5,328 nucleotides of DNA from the NCBI GenBank assembly GCA_017881145.1, contig JADGRG010000010.1, forward strand, positions 1-5,328, in the 5' to 3' direction. Origin of the DNA: Sandaracinaceae bacterium (GTDB lineage: Bacteria; Myxococcota_A; Polyangia; Polyangiales; JAFGIB01). Both the position numbers and the translations under genes were made by a program. The notes under the pieces were generated by a model. The model was not told where the DNA came from. It did no database searches and worked only from the letters and a program-made list of their open reading frames with translations. Shown here piece by piece: positions 1-4,892 of this stretch (positions within the stretch are counted from its first letter, which is position 1; every line of letters begins with the position of its first letter).

Positions 1-24
1 CCCACCACGCTCGCTTCGCGCACT

Positions 25-45
25 GGCTCGGTGATTAGCCGAGCC
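25..45 (-). terminator. Stem-loop after ihfA, possible terminator
   Basis: GGCTCGG (25-31) and CCGAGCC (39-45) form a perfect 7-bp GC-rich stem with a 7-base loop, 12 bases past the ihfA stop. The position suits the end of the transcription unit, but no T-run follows on the minus strand, so intrinsic termination is only possible, not shown. The remaining bases 1-24 hold nothing I recognise. Confidence 0.35.
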
Positions 46-57
46 TGCAGCAGGAGA

Positions 58-387
58 CTACTCGTCCTCGGCGTCGTCGTCTGCGTCCTTTTGACCCAGA
101 CCCGCCTTATCTGGGTTGAGGACGTTCTTCAGAACCTGACTCGGCTTGAAGGTCAGCACGCGACGCGCAGAGATGGGGATCGGTTCGCCGGTCTGCGGAT
201 TGCGACCGATGCGTTCCTTCTTCTCGCGCACCACGAAATTGCCGAAGCCGGAGATCTTCACTTTGTCCCCGCGCGCGAGGACATCCTTCATCATCTCGAA
301 GACCGCCTCGACGACTTCGGCGGACTCCTTCTTCGAGAAGCCCCCAACCTTTTCGTACACGCAATCGATGATTTCGGCTTTGGTCAT
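58..387 (-). CDS. ihfA: Integration host factor alpha subunit (HU/IHF family DNA-bending protein)
   Basis: A 109-residue nucleoid protein that, paired with IHF beta, binds the minor groove and bends DNA sharply, aiding transcription, recombination and replication. The N-terminal helices (MTKAEIIDCVYEKVGGFSKKESAEVVEAVFEMM) form the dimer core, followed by GDKVKISGFGNFVVREK (40-56). The DNA-binding beta arm carries GRNPQTGEPIPISARRVLTF (61-80), including the proline (P64) that intercalates between base pairs. Placement right after pheT and the IPISARRVLTFKPSQVLK block favour IHF alpha over HU. The tail DADDDAEDE (101-109) is strongly acidic, and residues past about 92 extend beyond the compact family fold. 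GGGGAGG lies 8 bases upstream of the ATG, so translation should be efficient. The 129-nt gap from pheT is large enough for a separate promoter, but I find no convincing one. Confidence 0.94.
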   Translation of the reverse strand: MTKAEIIDCVYEKVGGFSKKESAEVVEAVFEMMKDVLARGDKVKISGFGNFVVREKKERIGRNPQTGEPIPISARRVLTFKPSQVLKNVLNPDKAGLGQKDADDDAEDE

Positions 388-417
388 CGATGACGCCTCC
401 CCGGCAAGCTAGTTAAT

Positions 418-429
418 GCAAGCACAGCA
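418..429 (-). repeat. 12-mer shared with the infC-rpmI gap, copy 1
   Basis: GCAAGCACAGCA, identical to 4820-4831 and on the same side of the hairpin repeat. No good promoter follows it here: the base pattern after it on the minus strand (ATTAACT) resembles a -35 box only weakly and no -10 lies at the right distance. Confidence 0.6.
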
Positions 430-452
430 GCGCTGAGAACTCAATAGCCGCG

Positions 453-526
453 GTCACTTACGCCGAGAGCCAAAGGCTGCTCGGCGGGCATGGAACCAAG
501 TGCTCGGCGGATATCGTCACTTACGC
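453..526 (-). repeat. Direct repeat of the pheT stop region flanking the hairpin element
   Basis: GTCACTTACGC (plus strand) occurs exactly at 453-463 and 516-526. The second copy encodes the last two codons and the TGA of pheT; the first lies beyond the hairpin, 63 bases away. Inside, TGCTCGGCGG is also present twice (478-487 and 501-510). The nested pattern fits either a small insertion that duplicated its target or a local tandem duplication of the element. The repeats are seen; the mechanism is inferred. Confidence 0.7.
461..492 (-). repeat. Intergenic hairpin repeat, copy 1 (after pheT)
   Basis: This is the partner of 4851-4882, with only two differences: one in the loop (472) and one outside the stem (489). 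Arm 461-471 (CGCCGAGAGCC), loop AAA, and arm 475-486 pair over 11 bp with one bulge. It lies between pheT and ihfA, about 25 bases after the pheT stop. No T-run follows on the transcribed strand, so termination is doubtful. A third half-copy of one arm (CTCGGCG, 503-509) nearer pheT could compete for the same partner arm. Confidence 0.8.
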
Positions 527-3021
527 ACTGCACCCGCGAAGCGTTGTTCGGCTGCCTGCGTGACGCGCGCGTGAGCTTCGTCGACCAGCTTATCGGTGAG
601 TGTAGCCTTCGGATCACGATACACGACGTGGAAGGCCAAGCTCTTGTGGCCCGCGGGCACCGGAGCACCGCGATAGATGTCGAAGAGGCGCACGCTCTCG
701 GCGAGCTCACCCGCCACTGAATGCAGCACAGTAGCGACCTCGCCGACCGGAAGCTCCTCGGACACCACCACAGCAAGATCTCGGGTGGAGGCCGGAAAGC
801 GCGGCAGCGCCTCGATCGGCTTGCCGGCGCACGCCTGTGCGACTGCCAGGAGCGCAGGCACGTCGAGCACGGCGTAGACCGGACGACCCTCCAGCTCGAA
901 GGCGTCCCGGACGTCGGGATGCAGCTCGCCGAGGCAGCCGACACGCTGCCCCTGTACCAGCACCGCTGCACGCCGCTTGGGATGTAGAAAGGGCGCGCTC
1001 GCATCCAGGCTCTCGTCGAGCAGAGTCTGGCAAATGCTGCCGGTCAACGCGTGCGTGATGGTCTCGAGCACGCCTTTGGCGTCGTAGAAATCGAGCACCT
1101 CCCGCTCGTCGTACCAGCTCTGACGCAGGCCCCAGAGCAGCACGCCCAGCTCGTAGCGCTCTGCCGGCAGCACGGCTTCCATCGACGGCGCGAAGACACG
1201 CGCCACTTCGAAACCCGAAAAGCGGTGCTGAGCATGACGCTGAGCATTGCGAAGATTCTGCAGCAGACCAGGCAGCAACGCTGTGCGTAACACCGAGCGT
1301 TCCTCGGTCATGGGGTTAGCCACGCGTGGCGCCTCGGTCGAGACCCGCGACTTCTCGAGATCAGCGGGTGCGACGAACGCAAAGTTGACGGCTTCCCACA
1401 ACCCACTCGCCGCGCCGACTTCGCGCAGCCGCCGAACGAATCCGATCTCCGGCGCGTTTCCTTCCACTGAAGGGCGCAAGCTTGGCGTAGCTGTGGGGAT
1501 GCTATCGTAGCCCTGCACGCGCGCGTATTCTTCGATGAGATCGATCTCGCGGCTGAGGTCGGGACGGAAGGTGGGCAGCTCCACATCGAGCTCGGATCCA
1601 AGTGCGCGCACCGTGCATCCCAAGCGCTCGAAGATACCTGCGGCCGTCTTCACGTCGATGCTGGCGCCAAGCAACGCGCTCGCTTTGGCTGAGCGGAAAC
1701 GCACCTGCTTTGGGGCGATCGGGGTGGGATAGACGTCGAGCGCATCGGCTGCCACGGCGCCGCCCGAAAGCTCCGCGATCAGCGCGGCGGCATACGCGAG
1801 CACGCCGCGCACGCCGCGTGGATCGACACCGCGTTCGAAGCGGTGACTGCTATCGGTATGCAGACCGGTGCGCTTGCTGGTCCGGCGCACGCTGCGCGCG
1901 TCGAAGTAGGCGCACTCGATCAGGACCTGGGTGGTGCTCGCAGAGATCTCGGAGCTCGCGCCACCCATCACACCCGCCAGCGCAACCGGACCTTCTCCGT
2001 CGCAGATCAAGAGATCGTCGTCGCTCAATTTATGGCTCTGTCCATCCAAGGTCTGGATGGCTTCGCCGTTCTGCGCACGACGCACCACGATGCGAGAACC
2101 GCGGACCTTCTGCAGATCGAAAGCGTGGATGGGATGTCCGAAGCCCAGGAGCACGAGGTTCGTGGCATCGACCACGTTGCTGATGGCGCGCAGCCCGAGC
2201 GTGTGCAGCCGATAGCGCAACGCGAAGGGCGACGGACCCACCCGAAGGCCTGCGACCACAGCCGCTGCATAGCGAGGGCAGCGGTCGGCGCCTTCGATCT
2301 GCACGCGCACGTTGTTCACTGGCGGTTCGGCGCTCACCGTCTGCGCTGGCTTCGCGCCAAGCTCGGTGGCGAGAGAGAAAGCCTGCGCGGGGTCCGTGGG
2401 TGCGGTGGTGGCTGCACTGAGCCAACGCTGCGGCAGGCTCGGCGATGGCCACGCGAAGGGCTTGTCCAAGAGCGCGCAGAGCTCGCGGGCGATGCCGAGG
2501 TGGCCGAGGCAGTCCGGGCGATTCGGTGTCAGCCCGATCTCGTAGATCGTGTCGCGCAGGCCGAGTGCATCGGCGAGCGCAGCACCAGGCACCCTGCCCG
2601 CTCCCACCTCGATCAGCAGAATGCCGTCTTCATCGGCGCCGAGGTCGAGCTCCTTCTCACTGCAGATCATGCCGCAGGAGACCACGCCGCCGAGCTTGCG
2701 CTCTTCGATGCGCATGCTGTTGGGCAGCGTCGCGCCCAAACGTGCGAACGCGACCAGGCCTTTCGGCTCGGGCACGTTGGGCGCACCGCACACGACTTCC
2801 TGCTCGCGCTCGCCGTCGAAGAGCGTCACCAGACGCAGCTTGTCGCGCGAGGGATGCGCTCGCATCGCGCGCACCTCGGCGATCACGACGCCTTGCAGGT
2901 TCTCCCCGCAAGCGCGCATCGACTCGACTTCCAAACCAGCCGAGGTCAAGCGCTTGGCGACTTCGCTCGGAGCGAGCGAAAGGCCGCTCCATTCCATCAG
3001 CCACTTGTGCGATGCGAGCAT
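517..3021 (-). CDS. pheT: Phenylalanyl-tRNA synthetase beta subunit
   Basis: PheT (834 residues; E. coli about 795) pairs with PheS to bind tRNA-Phe and hydrolyse mischarged Tyr-tRNA. Domains in order: N-terminal B1 strand-helix (MLASHKWLMEWSGL); EMAP/OB-fold tRNA-binding domain at about 42-150 (HPSRDKLRLVT, VVCGAPNV, SCGMICSEKEL); B3/B4 editing domain at about 240-400 (CPRY 248-251, SNVVDATNLVLLGFGHPIHAFD 281-302, ALAGVMGG 347-354, HRFERGVDP 393-401); B5 domain at about 434-510 (FRPDLSREIDLIEEYARVQG 485-504); an inactive synthetase-like fold at about 525-735; and the FDX-ACB anticodon-binding domain at about 740-833 (RFPASTRDLAVVV, LFDIYRG, KSLAFHVVYRDPKATLTD). An Ala/Pro/Thr-rich linker at about 191-236 explains most of the extra length. 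The start has GGAG upstream and matches the family N-terminus. The stop is TGA; the last bases (CGTAAGTGAC) are repeated 63 nt downstream. Confidence 0.98.
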   Translation of the reverse strand: MLASHKWLMEWSGLSLAPSEVAKRLTSAGLEVESMRACGENLQGVVIAEVRAMRAHPSRDKLRLVTLFDGEREQEVVCGAPNVPEPKGLVAFARLGATLPNSMRIEERKLGGVVSCGMICSEKELDLGADEDGILLIEVGAGRVPGAALADALGLRDTIYEIGLTPNRPDCLGHLGIARELCALLDKPFAWPSPSLPQRWLSAATTAPTDPAQAFSLATELGAKPAQTVSAEPPVNNVRVQIEGADRCPRYAAAVVAGLRVGPSPFALRYRLHTLGLRAISNVVDATNLVLLGFGHPIHAFDLQKVRGSRIVVRRAQNGEAIQTLDGQSHKLSDDDLLICDGEGPVALAGVMGGASSEISASTTQVLIECAYFDARSVRRTSKRTGLHTDSSHRFERGVDPRGVRGVLAYAAALIAELSGGAVAADALDVYPTPIAPKQVRFRSAKASALLGASIDVKTAAGIFERLGCTVRALGSELDVELPTFRPDLSREIDLIEEYARVQGYDSIPTATPSLRPSVEGNAPEIGFVRRLREVGAASGLWEAVNFAFVAPADLEKSRVSTEAPRVANPMTEERSVLRTALLPGLLQNLRNAQRHAQHRFSGFEVARVFAPSMEAVLPAERYELGVLLWGLRQSWYDEREVLDFYDAKGVLETITHALTGSICQTLLDESLDASAPFLHPKRRAAVLVQGQRVGCLGELHPDVRDAFELEGRPVYAVLDVPALLAVAQACAGKPIEALPRFPASTRDLAVVVSEELPVGEVATVLHSVAGELAESVRLFDIYRGAPVPAGHKSLAFHVVYRDPKATLTDKLVDEAHARVTQAAEQRFAGAVRK

Positions 3022-3033
3022 GCGGCGCTCCGA

Positions 3034-4104
3034 TCAGAGTTGAGTCAGGAAGCGCGGATCGTTGCCGTAGAGCAGACCCACTTCCGAGATGCCGTAGCGA
3101 AGCATGGCGACGCGATCGAGGCCCATGCCGAAGGCGAAGCCAGTGAAGCGCTCGGGGTCGTAGCCGACGTGCTCGAACACCACCGGATGGATCATCCCGC
3201 AGCCCAGGATCTCCATGAAGCCGGTGTTCTTGCATACGCGACACTCGCGCGGCCCACGCTCCCAGGAGCGACAGATCGTGCAGCCCACATCGACCTCTCC
3301 ACCGGGCTCGACGAAGGGGAAGTAGCTGGGACGAAAGCGCACCGGGATGCCCTTGCCGAAGAGCTTCCACAGGAAGTGCGTGAGCACACCTTTGAGCTGC
3401 GCGAAGCTCACGCCCTCGTCGACCATGAAGCCTTCGAGCTGCATGAACATCGGCGAGTGGGTGACGTCGTCGTCACGCCGAAACACGGCGCCTGCAGACA
3501 CCACGGCCAGCGGCGGCTTGCGCTTGAGCATCTCGCGGATCTGCACCGTCGAGGTGTGCGTGCGCAGCAGCGTGGCGCGCGGATTTACTCCGACCGGCTG
3601 CTGCATGAAGAACGTGTCCTGCATGTCGGTTGCAGGATGGTCCGGCGGAAACCCAAGCCGGTCGAAGTTGTTCTCGTGCAGGTCGACCTCAGGACCTTCG
3701 GCGATATCGAAGCCGAGGCTGGTGAAGAGATCGAGCAGCTCATGCTTCACGCGCGTGAGCGGATGCGCATAGCCGAGCCATGCGCCGTATCCGGGCAGGC
3801 TCACGTCGAGCGAGTGGCCGGAAAGCTCCGCGTTACGCAGCGCATGCAAGAGCGAGTCGAGGCGCGCAGCGAACGCTGCCTCGATCTGCTCTTTGAGCTG
3901 ATTGACTCTCTGCCCCAGCCCACGCCGCTGCTCCTTGGGGAGCTCGGGCATGAGCTTCATCACTTTGGTGACGACGCCCTGCGGACCCACGTAGCGCGCA
4001 TTGGCAGCGCGCAGTGCGGGCTCGTCGTGCGCGGCCTCGAAGGCAGCCTGGAAGTGAGAGGCCGCGTTCCCGAGACCTTCCTCGAAAGCGGCGACCACGT
4101 CCAT
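3034..4104 (-). CDS. pheS: Phenylalanyl-tRNA synthetase alpha subunit
   Basis: PheS is the catalytic class II subunit of the cytoplasmic alpha2-beta2 synthetase that charges tRNA-Phe with phenylalanine using ATP (EC 6.1.1.20). The 356-residue product is slightly longer than E. coli PheS. Residues about 1-90 form the expected helical, coiled-coil tRNA-binding arm. The catalytic domain follows: GFDIAEGPEVDLHENNFDRL (131-150, motif 1 region), HPATDMQDTFF (156-166), motif 2 around AVFRRDDDVTHSPMFMQLEG (206-225), and motif 3 in GFAFGMGLDRVAMLRYGI (322-339). A pair of CxxC motifs (C275/C278 and C288/C291) sits between motifs 2 and 3; such cysteines occur in many bacterial PheS, but the spacer here (9 residues) seems longer than usual. 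It ends RFLTQL. The ATG at 4104 is preferred over the open frame reaching into rplT. pheT follows after 12 nt, as expected for subunits needed in equal amounts. No Phe-rich leader peptide like E. coli pheM is seen in the 59-nt gap before it. Confidence 0.98.
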   Translation of the reverse strand: MDVVAAFEEGLGNAASHFQAAFEAAHDEPALRAANARYVGPQGVVTKVMKLMPELPKEQRRGLGQRVNQLKEQIEAAFAARLDSLLHALRNAELSGHSLDVSLPGYGAWLGYAHPLTRVKHELLDLFTSLGFDIAEGPEVDLHENNFDRLGFPPDHPATDMQDTFFMQQPVGVNPRATLLRTHTSTVQIREMLKRKPPLAVVSAGAVFRRDDDVTHSPMFMQLEGFMVDEGVSFAQLKGVLTHFLWKLFGKGIPVRFRPSYFPFVEPGGEVDVGCTICRSWERGPRECRVCKNTGFMEILGCGMIHPVVFEHVGYDPERFTGFAFGMGLDRVAMLRYGISEVGLLYGNDPRFLTQL

Positions 4105-4108
4105 GGCT

Positions 4109-4114
4109 TCACCT
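4109..4114 (-). promoter_or_regulatory. Shine-Dalgarno that sets the pheS start
   Basis: AGGTGA (minus strand) lies 4 bases before the ATG at 4104. The same frame is open back into rplT as far as 4329, but no ATG or GTG with a ribosome-binding site occurs between the rplT stop and 4104: the two valine codons in that interval are GTA. This supports the 356-residue protein. Confidence 0.7.
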
Positions 4115-4163
4115 ACGGGGGCTGAACCGCCGGGTTCACTTCCCGGGGGGAGACTCGCGCTAT

Positions 4164-4508
4164 TTACCGGGTCGCTTCGAGGACCGCTTTGAAGCCGCCA
4201 GGATCGCGCACGGCAAGGTCTGCAAGGATCTTGCGGTCGAGCTCGATGCCCTTGTTCTTCAGCGCACACACGAACTTGCTGTAGCTCGTGCCGTGCTGCC
4301 GGGCCGCGGCGCCGATGCGCGCGATCCACAGCTTGCGGAAGTCACCCTTGCGCTCGCGACGATGCGCAAAGGCATCCTTCCAAGCGTGGTGCACCTGCTC
4401 CACAGCAGAAGCGTATTGGTTTCCGCGGGCGCCGTAGTAGCCCTTGGAATGCTGCAACACACGGTTACGACGACGACGGGCTTTAAAGCCTCTTTTTACG
4501 CGTGGCAT
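4164..4508 (-). CDS. rplT: 50S ribosomal protein uL20 (L20)
   Basis: A 114-residue basic protein that binds 23S rRNA early in 50S assembly and in several bacteria represses its own operon. It opens MPRVKRGFKARRRRNRVL, the long basic N-terminal extension of L20, followed by the invariant SKGYYGAR (residues 21-28). The globular RNA-binding domain carries FRKLWIARIGAAAR (57-70), SYSKF (75-79) and IELDRKILADLAV (88-100). It ends a few residues earlier than typical 117-119-residue homologues, which only shortens the variable C-terminal helix. The ATG at 4508 is fixed by the family N-terminus and the GGGAGG site upstream. The stop is TAA. The next gene, pheS, begins 59 nt later with no obvious terminator between, so read-through is likely. 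Confidence 0.98.
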   Translation of the reverse strand: MPRVKRGFKARRRRNRVLQHSKGYYGARGNQYASAVEQVHHAWKDAFAHRRERKGDFRKLWIARIGAAARQHGTSYSKFVCALKNKGIELDRKILADLAVRDPGGFKAVLEATR

Positions 4509-4513
4509 GGCTT

Positions 4514-4520
4514 GCCTCCC
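4514..4520 (-). promoter_or_regulatory. Strong Shine-Dalgarno of rplT abutting the rpmI stop
   Basis: GGGAGGC (minus strand) starts directly after the rpmI TAA and lies 5 bases before the rplT ATG. A ribosome finishing rpmI would sit on this site, consistent with translational coupling and with joint control of bL35 and uL20. It is much stronger than the site before rpmI. Confidence 0.8.
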
Positions 4521-4721
4521 TTAGACAGCATATGGAAGCAGGCGCTTGAAACGCTTCGCGTCCGCCTTGTCGACCAAATCGTGCTTGCGCAGCTTGCGAC
4601 GCCTGGACGCGGACTTGCCGCGCATCAGGTGGCTGAGCCGCGCCGAACCCCGGCGAATCTTCCCGGAGCCCGTGACTCGGAGCCGCTTTGAGGCGGCGCG
4701 TTTGGTCTTCATCTTCGGCAT
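4521..4721 (-). CDS. rpmI: 50S ribosomal protein bL35
   Basis: A 66-residue, very basic protein of the large ribosomal subunit, the normal length for bL35. It begins MPKMKTKRAASKRLRVTGSG, the classic bL35 start, and ends with the conserved DKADAKRFKRLLPY block (residues about 51-64). The frame is open 45 bases further upstream to another ATG (4766), but that extension, MFRWFSVSRRSRELV, resembles no bL35 and would overlap the inferred leader, so the start at 4721 is chosen. The Shine-Dalgarno is weak: only a purine-rich GCAGAGAA stretch precedes it. rplT follows after 12 nt. In E. coli, L20 represses rpmI-rplT translation by binding the mRNA upstream of rpmI; the long leader would leave room for such control, but I cannot recognise an L20 site by eye. 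Confidence 0.97.
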   Translation of the reverse strand: MPKMKTKRAASKRLRVTGSGKIRRGSARLSHLMRGKSASRRRKLRKHDLVDKADAKRFKRLLPYAV

Positions 4722-4761
4722 GACGAGTTCTCTGCTTCTTCGAGAAACGCTGAACCAGCGG

Positions 4762-4793
4762 AACACGCGGCGCAGCGTGGAGAGGCGCGTGTT
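4762..4793. repeat. 8-bp perfect inverted repeat overlapping the rpmI promoter -10 and start region
   Basis: AACACGCG (4762-4769) and CGCGTGTT (4786-4793) are perfect reverse complements separated by 16 bases. One arm overlaps the -10 candidate, and the likely start site falls in the spacer. It could be an operator-like palindrome or, in read-through RNA from infC, a hairpin. A transcript starting near 4784 would lack one arm, so the two transcripts would fold differently here. Chance in GC-rich DNA is also possible. Confidence 0.4.
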
Positions 4794-4819
4794 TTAGGGG
4801 CGGACCCGCTGGAAGTCAA
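4791..4819 (-). promoter_or_regulatory. Candidate sigma70-type promoter for rpmI-rplT(-pheST)
   Basis: On the minus strand TTGACT (4819-4814, five of six matches to the -35 consensus) is followed, after exactly 17 bases, by TAAAAC (4796-4791, four of six matches to the -10 consensus). A start near 4784 would give a leader of roughly 60 nt before the rpmI ATG. This AT-rich patch stands out in a GC-rich gap. It would allow rpmI, rplT and perhaps pheST to be transcribed independently of infC. The motifs are seen; promoter activity is inferred. Confidence 0.55.
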
Positions 4820-4831
4820 GCAAGCACAGCA
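4820..4831 (-). repeat. 12-mer shared with the pheT-ihfA gap, copy 2
   Basis: GCAAGCACAGCA on the plus strand is identical to 418-429. It lies 19 bases from the hairpin repeat here and 31 bases in the other gap, on the same side and in the same orientation, so 12-mer plus hairpin look like two conserved parts of one larger, diverged element. Its edge directly abuts the -35 candidate of the rpmI promoter. Confidence 0.6.
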
Positions 4832-4850
4832 AGCTGACGGTGAGAGCCGA

Positions 4851-4882
4851 CGCCGAGAGCCGAAGGCTGCTCGGCGGGTATG
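4851..4882 (-). repeat. Intergenic hairpin repeat, copy 2 (after infC)
   Basis: Positions 4851-4882 match 461-492 at 30 of 32 bases. The core is an inverted repeat: arm 4851-4861 (CGCCGAGAGCC), 3-base loop GAA, and arm 4865-4876, pairing over 11 bp with one bulged base. It begins about 16 bases past the infC stop. The transcribed strand has no T-run after the stem, so it does not look like a classical intrinsic terminator. It may act as a 3'-end mRNA stabiliser, a weak pause or attenuation site, or be a REP-like dispersed element. The repeat is directly visible; its function is unknown. Confidence 0.8.
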
Positions 4883-4892
4883 TCACTAATCA

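Noticed and set aside
1..57. tRNA gene or start of the next gene after ihfA
   Set aside because: No cloverleaf or TpsiC-like motif is visible, and too little sequence remains to call a gene.
31..393. 120-codon plus-strand open frame opposite ihfA
   Set aside because: Shadow of the clear IHF alpha gene; no recognisable product.
388..450. Promoter for ihfA (TTGAGT with an AT-rich ATTAACT patch)
   Set aside because: The spacing between the boxes is about 22 bases and the -10 match is poor, so it is not supported.
1843..4125. 760-codon open frame on the plus strand opposite pheT and pheS
   Set aside because: Its codons are exact reverse complements of the pheT and pheS codons (both genes share this register), so it stays open merely because TTA, CTA and TCA codons are rare in GC-rich genes. 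Its His/Arg/Ala-rich product matches no family I recognise.
4124..4137. GAACC/GGTTC 5-bp inverted repeat in the rplT-pheS gap as a terminator
   Set aside because: The stem is short with no T-run, and pheS needs read-through; chance is likely.
4113..4139. Eight-codon GTG frame (VNPAVQPP) before pheS, as a pheM-like leader peptide
   Set aside because: It has no Phe codons, poor Shine-Dalgarno spacing and no attenuator hairpin with a T-run.
4105..4329. N-terminal extension of pheS into rplT
   Set aside because: The extension reads the rplT gene in a wrong frame, looks unlike any PheS, and a proper ribosome-binding site precedes the ATG at 4104.
4722..4766. Upstream ATG extending rpmI by 15 residues
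   Set aside because: MPKMKTKR is the universal bL35 start; the extension is unrelated and falls in the inferred leader.
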